23,865 nt of DNA. It comes from Bacteroidales bacterium UBA1733 (GTDB taxonomy: Bacteria; Bacteroidota; Bacteroidia; Bacteroidales; UBA3663). The DNA lies in the NCBI GenBank assembly GCA_002315795.1, contig DCIF01000089.1, positions 1 to 23,865 of the forward strand. The letters run 5' to 3'. Below the pieces are notes generated by a model. The model was given only the letters and a program-made list of their open reading frames with translations. It was not told where the DNA came from and ran no database searches. The stretch's first letter is position 1, and every line of letters begins with the position of its first letter. The position numbers and the translations under genes were made by a program. This document shows positions 7,274-15,725 of the stretch, one piece after another.

Positions 7274-9906
7274 TCAATAGTTAGTTTCAGTGTGGCTGGC
7301 TTGAGACCCTTGCCAGTGACAGTGAGGGTTGCATTGCCGGTGGTGGCTCCTGCTTCAATGACCGTTACGAGCTCGCCATGGAAAGCCTTCATCGTTGGCT
7401 GTGTGAAGACTTCGATGGAGGTGGCATCACCATTACATGCGGAGTTGAACTTCGCATTGCCTTTGACCGAGAAGCGCAACTGCTGGTCGGCGTCCGGACA
7501 GAGATTGCCATCCTTGTCAACGACGCGGACAGTGACGAAGCTGAGGTCTGGTGAGTCAAGCAGGTTGCCATTAGCATCCGTTGCTGTAGCATTGAGCTGG
7601 CTGCGGTCGGCAACGAGCTCGATGTGATGAGGACGACCTGCAGTGCGGATCACTTCCTCTGCAGCTTTCTGGCCATTGGCATCGTATGCTACAACTTTGA
7701 GCTCACCAGGTTCGTACTTTACATCCATCCAGCGCAGACGATAGCGGTCCAGACGGTTCTTTCCGCGTGGCGCATCGCTATTGGCAAACATCACCTCTCC
7801 ACCCCATGGCATAGGTTCTGGATGACGCTCAGCAAGATAGTCTTCCATGCTTACATCCGTTTTCTTGAGGCGTCCTTGGCTCTTGCCATTGACAAAAAGC
7901 TCGGCTTCAGGATAATTGGTATAGCAGAAGACTGGAGTCACTTCTCCCTCACGGCCCTTCCAGCTCCAGTGAGGCAACAGATGCAGTGTTTCCTTCTCTG
8001 GCGCCCAGTGGGTGCGATACAGGAAGGCACGATCCTTAGGGAGTCCTGCCAGATCATAAATGCCGAAATAGCTGCTGCGCGATGGCCAGTACTCATCGTA
8101 TGGTGTAGGCTCCCCCAGGTAGTCAAAGCCTGTCCAGACAAATTCTCCGATTACCCATGGCATTTTGTCCTGCCACATCCAGTCATCGTCTGGCAGATTG
8201 CTCCAGATACACGACTCAAGATCATAGCTTGAGATCTGACCATCGTCGTAAGCCACACCATGAACCTCTTCGGCGGGGAACTTATACACACCACGTGAAG
8301 AGATGGTCGATGCTGTCTCCGATCCGAGCACAAAACCCTTTGGAGACATCTCCAGACCCTTCTGATAGACGTGCAGACGGTAGTTGAAACCTGGGATGTC
8401 GATCTCCTGGAAGACGCCACTCCACATAGGAGCCTCGCCCTGATCCATGCCCTGTGTACAAGGTCGTGTGCCATCCAGTTCATGGATAAGTTTCTGGATA
8501 TTTCGAGTATATTTAAGTCCGACTGCGCTACCCTGATCAGGAATCTCATTGCCGATACTCCACATCACGATGCTTGGATGATTGCGATGCACGAGGACGA
8601 GGTTGGTAAAGTCTCGTTCCCACCAGGCCTTGCCGTCCTTGTTCGGAGAGGTAGTATCAATCTCCTCAAAGAAACGTGAGTAGCCATTCTTGCATTTGGC
8701 CGAAACCCACATATCGTTTGACTCCGCCATGACCAGCATTCCCATCTCGTCACAGATGTCCATCTGCCAAGGTTCTGGCATGTTGTGAGAGGTACGGATG
8801 GCATTACAACCGATCTCCTTAAGCAGTCGGATCTGACGTCGGAAAGCAGCTTTGTTGAATGCTGCGCCGAGAGGACCGAGGTCATGATGCAGACAGACGC
8901 CTTTGAACTTACGTATCTGGCCATTGAGCTTGAAGCCTTCGTGCGTATATTCGATGCTGCGCAGACCGGTAGGAGTCTCCTGTCGGTCCCAGACCTTATC
9001 ACCTTCTTTCAGTTCGGTAACCAGCGTATATAGCGTAGGGTGTTCCGGACTCCAGAGCTGTGCGTCCTTGATAGAGAGAATCTGTGCGGTCTCATGTGAT
9101 TCATTGACCCACGCAGCACTCTCTGCAACCTTCTGTCCGTTGGTATCGAGCAGTGTGTGGATGATTTGTAGGTTCTGGTGCTTGTCCGTCACGGCAGAAG
9201 TGGTGACATAGAGACGAGCCTCTGCTGCCTGAGTAGCGTCGGCATTGACTTCTTTGACCATCGTAGTGCGAGCAAAGGTACCCCAGGTCTCAAGGTGCTT
9301 ACGCTGATGTAGGAGCAATGAGACTGGGCGATAGATACCGGCGCCAGGATACCAGCGTGACGATTCCTCCACGTTCTGCAGATGCACAGCCAATGTGTGG
9401 GTGCCTGGCTGCAGGAATCCGTCAATCGAACGATCACGTGGCAGGAAATTGGTGAGATCTAACTTGAAGGTATTGTAGCCATAAGCCCAATAGCCGACTT
9501 CCTGTCCATCAAGATAGACGCGAGGCTCAGACATAGCGCCATTGAACACCAGTTCGGCTACGGAGAAACCCTCAGGTATAGTGATCTGTGTGCGATACCA
9601 GCCTTCACCAATCCATGGCAATGAGCCAGAGCGTCCGGTTTTCTCTGTGGCCTCCTTCTCACCATTCTGAACAATGGCTACGACCTGCTTGTCTATGTCC
9701 TTATCAAACGGACCAGCGATGGCCCAGTCGTGAGGGATATTGACTTTCTGCCAATGAGAATCGTCAAAAACAGTGGCTTCGGCACCGGTTGTGGCTCCAT
9801 CTTGGAAGCGCCACCCCGAAAGCAACGGAATCTGTAGGCTTTGTGCAGCCAAATTACAAAAAGAAATTGCTGAGAATAACAGCGTGGAGATAGTAAACTT
9901 TTTCAT
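7270..9906 (-). CDS. Glycoside hydrolase family 2 (beta-galactosidase-type), secreted
   Basis: 878 residues with a signal peptide (MKKFTISTLLFSAISFCNLAAQ), cleaved near residue 22 and probably periplasmic. Domain order: beta-sandwich sugar-binding domain (~25-210, including IPHDWAI and GEGWYRT), Ig-like domain (~220-330), TIM barrel (~335-620), then a DUF4982 domain (HWSWKGREGEVTPVFCYTNYPEAELFVNG) and a C-terminal Ig-like domain. The acid/base is E454 in MWSIGNEIPDQG and the nucleophile is E530 in LGSETAST. GH2/DUF4982 enzymes are mostly beta-galactosidases, though glucuronidases and mannosidases exist in GH2, so the substrate is inferred. It has its own promoter and lies beyond the terminator of the fructan operon. 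Confidence 0.92.
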   Translation of the reverse strand: MKKFTISTLLFSAISFCNLAAQSLQIPLLSGWRFQDGATTGAEATVFDDSHWQKVNIPHDWAIAGPFDKDIDKQVVAIVQNGEKEATEKTGRSGSLPWIGEGWYRTQITIPEGFSVAELVFNGAMSEPRVYLDGQEVGYWAYGYNTFKLDLTNFLPRDRSIDGFLQPGTHTLAVHLQNVEESSRWYPGAGIYRPVSLLLHQRKHLETWGTFARTTMVKEVNADATQAAEARLYVTTSAVTDKHQNLQIIHTLLDTNGQKVAESAAWVNESHETAQILSIKDAQLWSPEHPTLYTLVTELKEGDKVWDRQETPTGLRSIEYTHEGFKLNGQIRKFKGVCLHHDLGPLGAAFNKAAFRRQIRLLKEIGCNAIRTSHNMPEPWQMDICDEMGMLVMAESNDMWVSAKCKNGYSRFFEEIDTTSPNKDGKAWWERDFTNLVLVHRNHPSIVMWSIGNEIPDQGSAVGLKYTRNIQKLIHELDGTRPCTQGMDQGEAPMWSGVFQEIDIPGFNYRLHVYQKGLEMSPKGFVLGSETASTISSRGVYKFPAEEVHGVAYDDGQISSYDLESCIWSNLPDDDWMWQDKMPWVIGEFVWTGFDYLGEPTPYDEYWPSRSSYFGIYDLAGLPKDRAFLYRTHWAPEKETLHLLPHWSWKGREGEVTPVFCYTNYPEAELFVNGKSQGRLKKTDVSMEDYLAERHPEPMPWGGEVMFANSDAPRGKNRLDRYRLRWMDVKYEPGELKVVAYDANGQKAAEEVIRTAGRPHHIELVADRSQLNATATDANGNLLDSPDLSFVTVRVVDKDGNLCPDADQQLRFSVKGNAKFNSACNGDATSIEVFTQPTMKAFHGELVTVIEAGATTGNATLTVTGKGLKPATLKLTIE

Positions 9907-9925
9907 TCGATTTCAATTTTCTGTG

Positions 9926-9957
9926 CAAATATACGCCTTATTCTCCACATGGCCAAA
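9926..9957 (-). promoter_or_regulatory. Promoter of GH2-EamA operon
   Basis: On the - strand TTTG (9954-9957), 20 nt, then TATATTTG (9926-9933) followed by CA. The leader is only about 14 nt. It lies immediately after the fructokinase terminator, marking a new transcription unit. Confidence 0.75.
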
Positions 9958-9965
9958 TTTTGATC

Positions 9966-10003
9966 AAAAAAACAACCCCGGAGATACCTCATCCACGGGG
10001 TTG
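9966..10003 (-). terminator. Intrinsic terminator of GH32-MFS-fructokinase operon
   Basis: An 8-bp stem (CAACCCCG 9973-9980 with CGGGGTTG 9996-10003), a 15-nt loop and a seven-T run in - strand sense (9966-9972). It lies 115 nt after the fructokinase stop. Confidence 0.85.
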
Positions 10004-10117
10004 CAGCCATAAATACCTAATTGTAATACAATAATACCTATTAATTAAACACTAATTCTGAATTGCATCAACATTACCTAATCTCAAATTACCAATGAAA
10101 AACTATCTATGAACACT

Positions 10118-10993
10118 TTATGCATTGAGAATCTCCTCAGGGAACTTTGGCATGGCACCGTTCTGCGTACAAACGAAAGCAGAGGCCTGTACAGCGATGC
10201 GGTGAGCATCCTGGATAGACTTACCCTTGATATACTGAGCGATGAAGGTGGCAGTGAATGAATCTCCTGCACCAACAGTGTCGGCCACCTGGACTTTCGG
10301 CGTTGGCTGATAGCTGGTGACAGAAGGAGAGAAGACATAGCTACCTACAGCTCCATAGGTTAGGATAACCATTTTGAGCTTTGGATAACGTGCCAGGATC
10401 TGGCGGCACTTCTCCTCCTCAGAGCCGGAGAGGCCTAGGAGTTCAGCAACTACTACAATCTCCTCCTCGTTGAGTTTCAGGATAGTAGCACGACGAAGAC
10501 TATCTTCAATCACCTCCATGCTATAGAAGTGCTGACGCAGGTTGATGTCATAGATACGCTCTGTATCTATATCCATAGCATCGATGAATCGCATGATGGT
10601 GTCACGGCTACCTGCTGAACGCTGAGCCAATGAACCGAAGCATACTGCACGGGTCTTCTTAGCCAAAGCCTCGAGATCCTCACTCCAAGGGATGTTGTCC
10701 CAAGCTACGTCCTCACAGATTTCGTATGTAGGAATACCGTCGCCTGAAAGAGTAACCTGAACGGTACCTGTTGGCTGTATGACCCGAGCAATGCGATTGT
10801 CGAGGTTTACACTACGGACAATCTGCATGATCTCATCACCGAGTTCGTCATTTCCGACAGCAGAGACTACTACACTGTGCCAACCGAACTGGCCTACATG
10901 ATAAGCAAAATTAGCTGGTGCACCGCCGAACTTGCGACCTTCTGGGAGGCAATCCCAAAGTGCCTCACCCATTCCTACGATTATATTTTTCAT
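10118..10993 (-). CDS. PfkB-family carbohydrate kinase, probable fructokinase
   Basis: 291-residue cytosolic ribokinase-fold sugar kinase. GGAPANFAYHVGQFG (23-37) is the substrate-side PfkB signature, and DTVGAGDSF (near 239-247) is the second signature with catalytic base D244 and the anion hole. Phosphorylation of fructose by ATP is inferred from the neighbours: GH32 hydrolase and MFS permease just upstream, start codon 2 nt after the permease stop. Ribokinase or 2-keto-3-deoxygluconate kinase activity is possible from sequence alone, but this compact length and N-terminus fit fructokinases. It is the last gene of the operon, followed by a strong terminator. Confidence 0.88.
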   Translation of the reverse strand: MKNIIVGMGEALWDCLPEGRKFGGAPANFAYHVGQFGWHSVVVSAVGNDELGDEIMQIVRSVNLDNRIARVIQPTGTVQVTLSGDGIPTYEICEDVAWDNIPWSEDLEALAKKTRAVCFGSLAQRSAGSRDTIMRFIDAMDIDTERIYDINLRQHFYSMEVIEDSLRRATILKLNEEEIVVVAELLGLSGSEEEKCRQILARYPKLKMVILTYGAVGSYVFSPSVTSYQPTPKVQVADTVGAGDSFTATFIAQYIKGKSIQDAHRIAVQASAFVCTQNGAMPKFPEEILNA

Positions 10994-10995
10994 TT

Positions 10996-12153
10996 TTATT
11001 TTTTGATTTTAAGAGTTAATACACAGAGATAAATTGCTCCAAGAGCCATGACAAGCACAGCACCGAGGGTTCCCATCGCATCGCTCATGAAACCCATGGC
11101 AAGAGGGAAGAGTGTTCCGCCGAAGAGACCCATGATCATCAGGCCAGAGATCTCATTCTGATGCTTAGGATCGTGCAGCAATGCCTGACTGAAACAGATG
11201 GAGAAGACATTAGAGTTTCCATATCCGACAAGGGCAATGCCGAGGTAAAGGAGAGCCTGCGAAGTGCCGGCAGAGAGGCAGATCATCGATACTACGATCA
11301 AAGCTGCGGAGATGCCCAGGAAGGCCTTGCTTGAGATCTTGGCCAGAATGCCAGAACCAGTGAAACAGCCAATAGTACGGAAGATGAAGTAGAGAGATGT
11401 GGCAAATGCAGCCTCATCAAGACTCCATCCGAGACGCTCGATCAGGATCTTAGGAGCGTAGGTGTTGGTGCCGACATCAATACCTACATGACACATGATG
11501 CCAAGGAAGCAGAGAAGGATGTATGGTTTGCCCAACAAAGCGAAACATTCTCCAACGGTAGAAGCCTTGCCTTCGTTCTTTGGTTCATCGATTTTGGTCA
11601 TGCCCAATGCAACGATGGCCAGAATTCCGATGATGGCATATATGGGGAAAAGTACACGCCAATCAAGTCCGAAAGAAGGAATCACTGCCGTTGCGCCCCA
11701 CATTGCGATATAAGGAGCTAAGAAAGAAGCAATGGCCTTGACAAACTGGCCAAAGGTAAGCGTCGAAGCCAAGCCTTCACCCCCAACGATGGTAGCTACC
11801 AGTGGATTAAGGGAGGTCTGCATCAATGCATTGCCAATTCCTAATAGAGAAAATGCAGTAAGCATCAGTACATAGCTGTTGCCAAACAAGGGTAATGCCA
11901 GCGAAAGGACAGTGACGAGAATAGATAGAAGCACGGTCTTCTTTCGGCCAATCTTATTCATCAGCATGCCTGTTGGCACAGAGAAAATCAGGAACCAGAA
12001 GAACACGAGCGATGGCATGATACCTGCCTGGCCGTCGGTAAGACCAAGGTCTTTCTGAACATAGTTGGAGGCAATACCTACCAGATCAACAAAGCCCATT
12101 GAGAAGAAGCAGAGCATGACGGGCAGCAGCACTGCTATACTTGTCTTTTTCAT
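10996..12153 (-). CDS. MFS sugar permease (FucP-like), probable fructose importer
   Basis: 385 residues with about 12 transmembrane helices. The FucP/glucose-galactose permease style is seen in MLCFFSMGFVDLVGIASNYVQKDLGL, in MNKIGRKKTVL (the helix 2-3 loop motif with GRKK) and in HVGIDVGTNTYAPKIL in the second half. It would carry free monosaccharide, most likely fructose released by GH32, across the inner membrane with protons. The fructokinase follows after 2 nt and GH32 precedes by 33 nt, so all three share one transcript. A 33-nt AT-rich spacer with GTAAT/AATT tracts lies just before the start. Substrate assignment is from context. Confidence 0.88.
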   Translation of the reverse strand: MKKTSIAVLLPVMLCFFSMGFVDLVGIASNYVQKDLGLTDGQAGIMPSLVFFWFLIFSVPTGMLMNKIGRKKTVLLSILVTVLSLALPLFGNSYVLMLTAFSLLGIGNALMQTSLNPLVATIVGGEGLASTLTFGQFVKAIASFLAPYIAMWGATAVIPSFGLDWRVLFPIYAIIGILAIVALGMTKIDEPKNEGKASTVGECFALLGKPYILLCFLGIMCHVGIDVGTNTYAPKILIERLGWSLDEAAFATSLYFIFRTIGCFTGSGILAKISSKAFLGISAALIVVSMICLSAGTSQALLYLGIALVGYGNSNVFSICFSQALLHDPKHQNEISGLMIMGLFGGTLFPLAMGFMSDAMGTLGAVLVMALGAIYLCVLTLKIKK

Positions 12154-12186
12154 GAAAAGTACAAATTAATAATTTCTGATTACGGA

Positions 12187-14043
12187 TTATAACGCGATAT
12201 TGCAGACCTTGACGTTGCTGATTCCCTCTCCGCTGATCTTATTGTATGGAGTCTTCGGGAAGACGAGATTGGTCATCGTGGCCTTGCCTCCCTCGACAAA
12301 CATTTCAACCGAACAGATATCAAGCCAGAGCTGCAGATGGTAAGTTTCCTGCTTACCCATGAGTTGCTCTACAGGAGCCCAGGTGCCGATGTTCGTGCCG
12401 AGCTGAGGCTTTGGCGACCAGGTCTCAGAGACAAACTCCTTGGATGGGATGATACCCGACTTCTGACGGTCCATCAGGATACGGCCGGCATTGACACTGA
12501 AGAAAACACACTCGCCTTCATCGTTAGAGAGTTCAAAGGTGGTACCATTCTTGACATCCAGTTCCACCATGATCTGTGCATTCTCGTTGCCGAAGTTTAC
12601 TGTGTTAGCCTCAACCGACACACTGGCAGGATTCAGGATGCTCTGTAGTTCTTCGACAGGCTTCTGACCCACATAGATCTCCTTACTGCCTTTGACAGAA
12701 TAGGCAAAGAGCTCTCGTGGCATACCCATCTGACTGCGGTACTGACGGGTAGGAAGGTCGTTGGCATACTGCCAGTTGCTCATCCAGCAGATGGCAATGA
12801 TGCGGCCCTTAGGTTCGTTGGCAAAGGTGACAGCTGCATAGTGGTCCTTACCCCAGTCAAGCCACTTGACCGTCTCCTTAGGTGAGTCACATACAAACTT
12901 CTCGCCATCGAAGTCACCTACAAAGTACTGTGAAGCGCTGCCGCCGAACCAGCAGCCAGGATTGACGTTAACAATCATGACCCACTTCTGCTTCTTTGGA
13001 TCTCCATCTACATTGAGCGGAAAGAAGTCAGGACACTCAAACTGACGTGGCTGCACGCCATACCCGTCACCGAAGGCTGAGACGTAAGTCCAGTCACGAA
13101 GGTTCTTCGAAGCATAGAACTGCATCTCGTTGTCAGCCGAGACGATCATATACCACTGCTGCTTCGGCTCATACCAGAAGAGCTTAGGGTCGCGGAAGTC
13201 ACGACGGCCATCAGAATGGAGTACTGGAGCACCATACTTGCGATAGGTGCGACCGCCATCGGTCGAGACAGCAAAAGACTGCTGCTCCTGGAGTTCGCGA
13301 GGCATACGCCAGTTGTCACTGGTGTAATAAGAGGCGATGAAATCTCCCTCTGAACCATTGCCAGGCACGAGTGTCTCTGCCTTGAAAGGATCGTCAGTAC
13401 CAGCACCTTCAGGGATACGAGCTACGATGCTTGAACCCGAAAATATCTGTCCGTAGTTGTCACGGGCAATGGCAGGATCAAGCTGCTTCCAGTGGATCAT
13501 ATCCGGACTCACCACGTGCCCCCAGTGCATATTGCCCCACTTAGAGCCGTAAGGATTGTACTGGAAGAAGAGGTGATACTCGCCATTGATGTAGGTCATT
13601 CCGTTCGGATCATTCATCCAGCCATAATCAGGAGTCATGTGATAAGCTGGGCGATAGTACTCACGATTGGCAGTGTCGAAGGTATCTGAAAGCTTCAGCA
13701 ATTCCCAAGTCTTGGCAGTGGAAGGCAGATTCTTGATGTCTACGCGTGCTTCTTGTCCTGCTGGCAAAATCATGGGTACATAATAGTCAACCGAATCAAT
13801 AGCCAGACGGATGTCCATCCAGGTGTCGAGATCTGGATTGCCCGTGTTGAGCATGACTGGACGCTCATCCTTTTCCTCCTGTACTGGGAGTAGGAGATAT
13901 TGGGGGGCTTGAGTGATGTTGACAATGGTCAATGTATCGCCCTGATTTGTAAGTGAAAACTGTGGACCTGCTGGTTGCTGCGAACATGAAGCGAGCATGA
14001 GCGTAGCGGACAACAGTGAGATTGAGGTAATTTTTCCGGTCAT
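12187..14043 (-). CDS. GH32 fructan hydrolase lipoprotein with N-terminal DUF4980-type domain
   Basis: 618 residues from ATG 14043. The frame is open upstream to 14181, but that extension crosses the promoter and would bury the signal peptide, so 14043 is preferred. Signal MTGKITSISLLSATLMLASC has a good lipobox ending at C20. A ~100-residue N-terminal domain (DUF4980-like) precedes the five-bladed propeller: WMNDPNG with nucleophile D145, RDPK with transition-state stabiliser D285, ECPD with acid/base E336, then a C-terminal beta-sandwich (~460-618). It cleaves beta-fructofuranosides such as inulin, levan, FOS or sucrose; exo-action is likely but not proven. Residues after C20 (SQQPAG) lack acidic amino acids, suggesting the periplasmic face. 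Confidence 0.94.
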   Translation of the reverse strand: MTGKITSISLLSATLMLASCSQQPAGPQFSLTNQGDTLTIVNITQAPQYLLLPVQEEKDERPVMLNTGNPDLDTWMDIRLAIDSVDYYVPMILPAGQEARVDIKNLPSTAKTWELLKLSDTFDTANREYYRPAYHMTPDYGWMNDPNGMTYINGEYHLFFQYNPYGSKWGNMHWGHVVSPDMIHWKQLDPAIARDNYGQIFSGSSIVARIPEGAGTDDPFKAETLVPGNGSEGDFIASYYTSDNWRMPRELQEQQSFAVSTDGGRTYRKYGAPVLHSDGRRDFRDPKLFWYEPKQQWYMIVSADNEMQFYASKNLRDWTYVSAFGDGYGVQPRQFECPDFFPLNVDGDPKKQKWVMIVNVNPGCWFGGSASQYFVGDFDGEKFVCDSPKETVKWLDWGKDHYAAVTFANEPKGRIIAICWMSNWQYANDLPTRQYRSQMGMPRELFAYSVKGSKEIYVGQKPVEELQSILNPASVSVEANTVNFGNENAQIMVELDVKNGTTFELSNDEGECVFFSVNAGRILMDRQKSGIIPSKEFVSETWSPKPQLGTNIGTWAPVEQLMGKQETYHLQLWLDICSVEMFVEGGKATMTNLVFPKTPYNKISGEGISNVKVCNIAL

Positions 14044-14084
14044 TGTGTTTATTTTTTCTTGTTGTTTGCTTTGTTTTGGCGGTG

Positions 14085-14092
14085 CAAAGGTA
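14085..14092 (-). promoter_or_regulatory. Promoter of GH32-MFS-fructokinase operon (-7 box)
   Basis: TACCTTTG on the - strand, followed by CACCGC. The 10-mer TTTGCACCGC is shared with the susC promoter. A TTTG lies 23 nt upstream. The start would be near 14078, giving a leader of about 35 nt and supporting the start codon at 14043. Confidence 0.6.
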
Positions 14093-14107
14093 GGTGTTTT
14101 TCGATAG

Positions 14108-14173
14108 AAAAGATACAAAAAACCGTTCATGTGATAGAAAATCTGATTCATAGAGCGATTTTTTGTATCTTTT
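14108..14173. repeat. 15-bp perfect inverted repeat upstream of GH32 promoter
   Basis: Arms AAAAGATACAAAAAA (14108-14122) and TTTTTTGTATCTTTT (14159-14173) are separated by 36 nt. A direct repeat GATAGAAAA recurs 30 bp apart (14103-14111 and 14133-14141). It lies just upstream of the -7 box in the gap after the DUF4960 gene, so it is either an operator or a hairpin ending the susCD transcript. Confidence 0.7.
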
Positions 14174-14191
14174 TTGCACAATCAGGCATTA

Positions 14192-15706
14192 TTATCGCGT
14201 CTTGAGATACTCAATAGCATTCTTCGCCATCTTCTCAACGTTATCAGCGTATGCATTGGCAGATGGTACGTTCTGAACGTCAGCATTGCCGTTAGCATCC
14301 TTCATATAGAACTCGCAGCCACCATTTCCGACACAAATCAGGGTGCCCTGGAATTCTGTATCGCCTTGTTGTGCCTCCCAGACATTGAGCTGAGAGATAT
14401 AGTTGGTCTGGCTGTCCCATGTAGCCAATGGATAGATACCGTAAGTGCGTGTCAGCATGTTATAACAAGCCTCATCCTGATTACCTAAGCCTGTGATGGC
14501 TGAAGGATAGTTGAAGAAGAGGCAGTTATGGTCTTCTGTCCAACCAGCACCCTTCATGGCAATGAGTTTGGTGTTGCCTGAAGTTTCTGCAGTAATACCT
14601 TTGTAGATAGGGTGAGTGGACATATCCTTAATAAACTTGCCATCACCGGGAGCCAGCTGTACAGCCATCTTCCAGACATCGCCATTCATTCCACCTGTTC
14701 CAGTGCCAATAGCATTGTCGTTACCAAGAATGGTTCCCTCCGGAATACGTCCAAGTTTCTCAACATAGGTAATAGCGTGGCTCCAGAGGAGAAGGCTGCC
14801 GCCATTCTTATACCATTCTATAATACTTGGAGTAGCCGTCTCAACCGTTTCTGAGTAGCGGAAGCAGTCTCCTGCATTGCCAGTCTCTATGTCGCGGATC
14901 CAGAACATCACACGATAAGGATCGAGATCCTGTGCCGACTGGATGCTGCTGAATGGGACGAAGGTGCCTGTTGGATAGTTCTTTTGGAACCAAAGCCATG
15001 CATACGCCTCGTCATCGTCAGCATTGGCGATGTGCTCGGCTGGAGTGGCGTATTCGCTCAGGAAGGCTACTGCCAACTTACCGATACGGAGAGAATTGCT
15101 GATAGGAAGAGAGGTTCCTTCTGCATTTTCAGCTACAAGCGTTACGTTCCATGTCTCTCCTTCCTTGACATCGGAAATTGTATAGGAGGTTGTAGCGCCG
15201 CTCAATGATTCCTTGATCTCTCTTGCTCCACCATTATTTGCAGTGAGGTTGATCTTAGTTGCCGAACTGTTGGCATTCCATTCAATCTTTGCGTCATAAC
15301 CGCCTGACTTCTCTATCTGAGACATGGCCAGTCCAGTGCATCGAGCTGCTCCAGGTCGGGTAAATTCCTTGATTACACCCTTCGAGAAGTTGGTACCATC
15401 TGTCAGTTTCAGGACGTATGTATAATGAATGTTTGTCTCGATCTCCTTGTGAGTGTAGGTATTACCCTCGACGATTTCTGTTCCAGCCTTATTGCCATCA
15501 GCATAGCGAGCTACCTGCATCTTGGCTGTTGTGCCAGTCCAAGTAAGTATGTAGTCGTCGCCTTGAAGGCTGCCTTGGATCGATTCTGCGTTAGGAGCCG
15601 TAAGAACTGGCGCTTCCATCTCAATGTCCATATCTGCATTACACGCTGGCAAAGCGGTCATTAGCATCAGGAATGCTGCACCCTGGAATATATTCTTGAG
15701 TTTCAT
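14192..15706 (-). CDS. DUF4960 domain lipoprotein, probable fructan surface glycan-binding protein
   Basis: 504 residues with the lipoprotein signal MKLKNIFQGAAFLMLMTALPAC; the lipobox LPAC is followed by NADMDIE, whose acidic residues resemble the Bacteroidetes surface-export signal. Two Ig/FN3-like domains (~33-115 and ~116-210, with WTGTTAKMQVAR and YTYVLKLTDGT) lead to a DUF4960 region (~215-500, rich in aromatic and glycine residues: WSHAITYVEKLGRIPEGTILGNDNAIG). Such proteins occupy this slot after SusD in Bacteroides fructan loci and bind polysaccharide at the surface. It starts 19 nt after the SusD stop, same operon. No catalytic motif is recognised. Family assignment is from memory of the motif layout. 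Confidence 0.8.
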   Translation of the reverse strand: MKLKNIFQGAAFLMLMTALPACNADMDIEMEAPVLTAPNAESIQGSLQGDDYILTWTGTTAKMQVARYADGNKAGTEIVEGNTYTHKEIETNIHYTYVLKLTDGTNFSKGVIKEFTRPGAARCTGLAMSQIEKSGGYDAKIEWNANSSATKINLTANNGGAREIKESLSGATTSYTISDVKEGETWNVTLVAENAEGTSLPISNSLRIGKLAVAFLSEYATPAEHIANADDDEAYAWLWFQKNYPTGTFVPFSSIQSAQDLDPYRVMFWIRDIETGNAGDCFRYSETVETATPSIIEWYKNGGSLLLWSHAITYVEKLGRIPEGTILGNDNAIGTGTGGMNGDVWKMAVQLAPGDGKFIKDMSTHPIYKGITAETSGNTKLIAMKGAGWTEDHNCLFFNYPSAITGLGNQDEACYNMLTRTYGIYPLATWDSQTNYISQLNVWEAQQGDTEFQGTLICVGNGGCEFYMKDANGNADVQNVPSANAYADNVEKMAKNAIEYLKTR

Positions 15707-15725
15707 CGTTTTTGTGTTTTATGAA

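Noticed and set aside
7624..8232. 202-codon + strand frame opposite GH2
   Set aside because: Lies entirely within the GH2 catalytic and C-terminal region on the other strand; no recognisable protein features.
14044..14181. Upstream extension of GH32 (46 extra codons)
   Set aside because: Crosses the TAnnTTTG promoter and inverted repeat and would place the lipoprotein signal internally.
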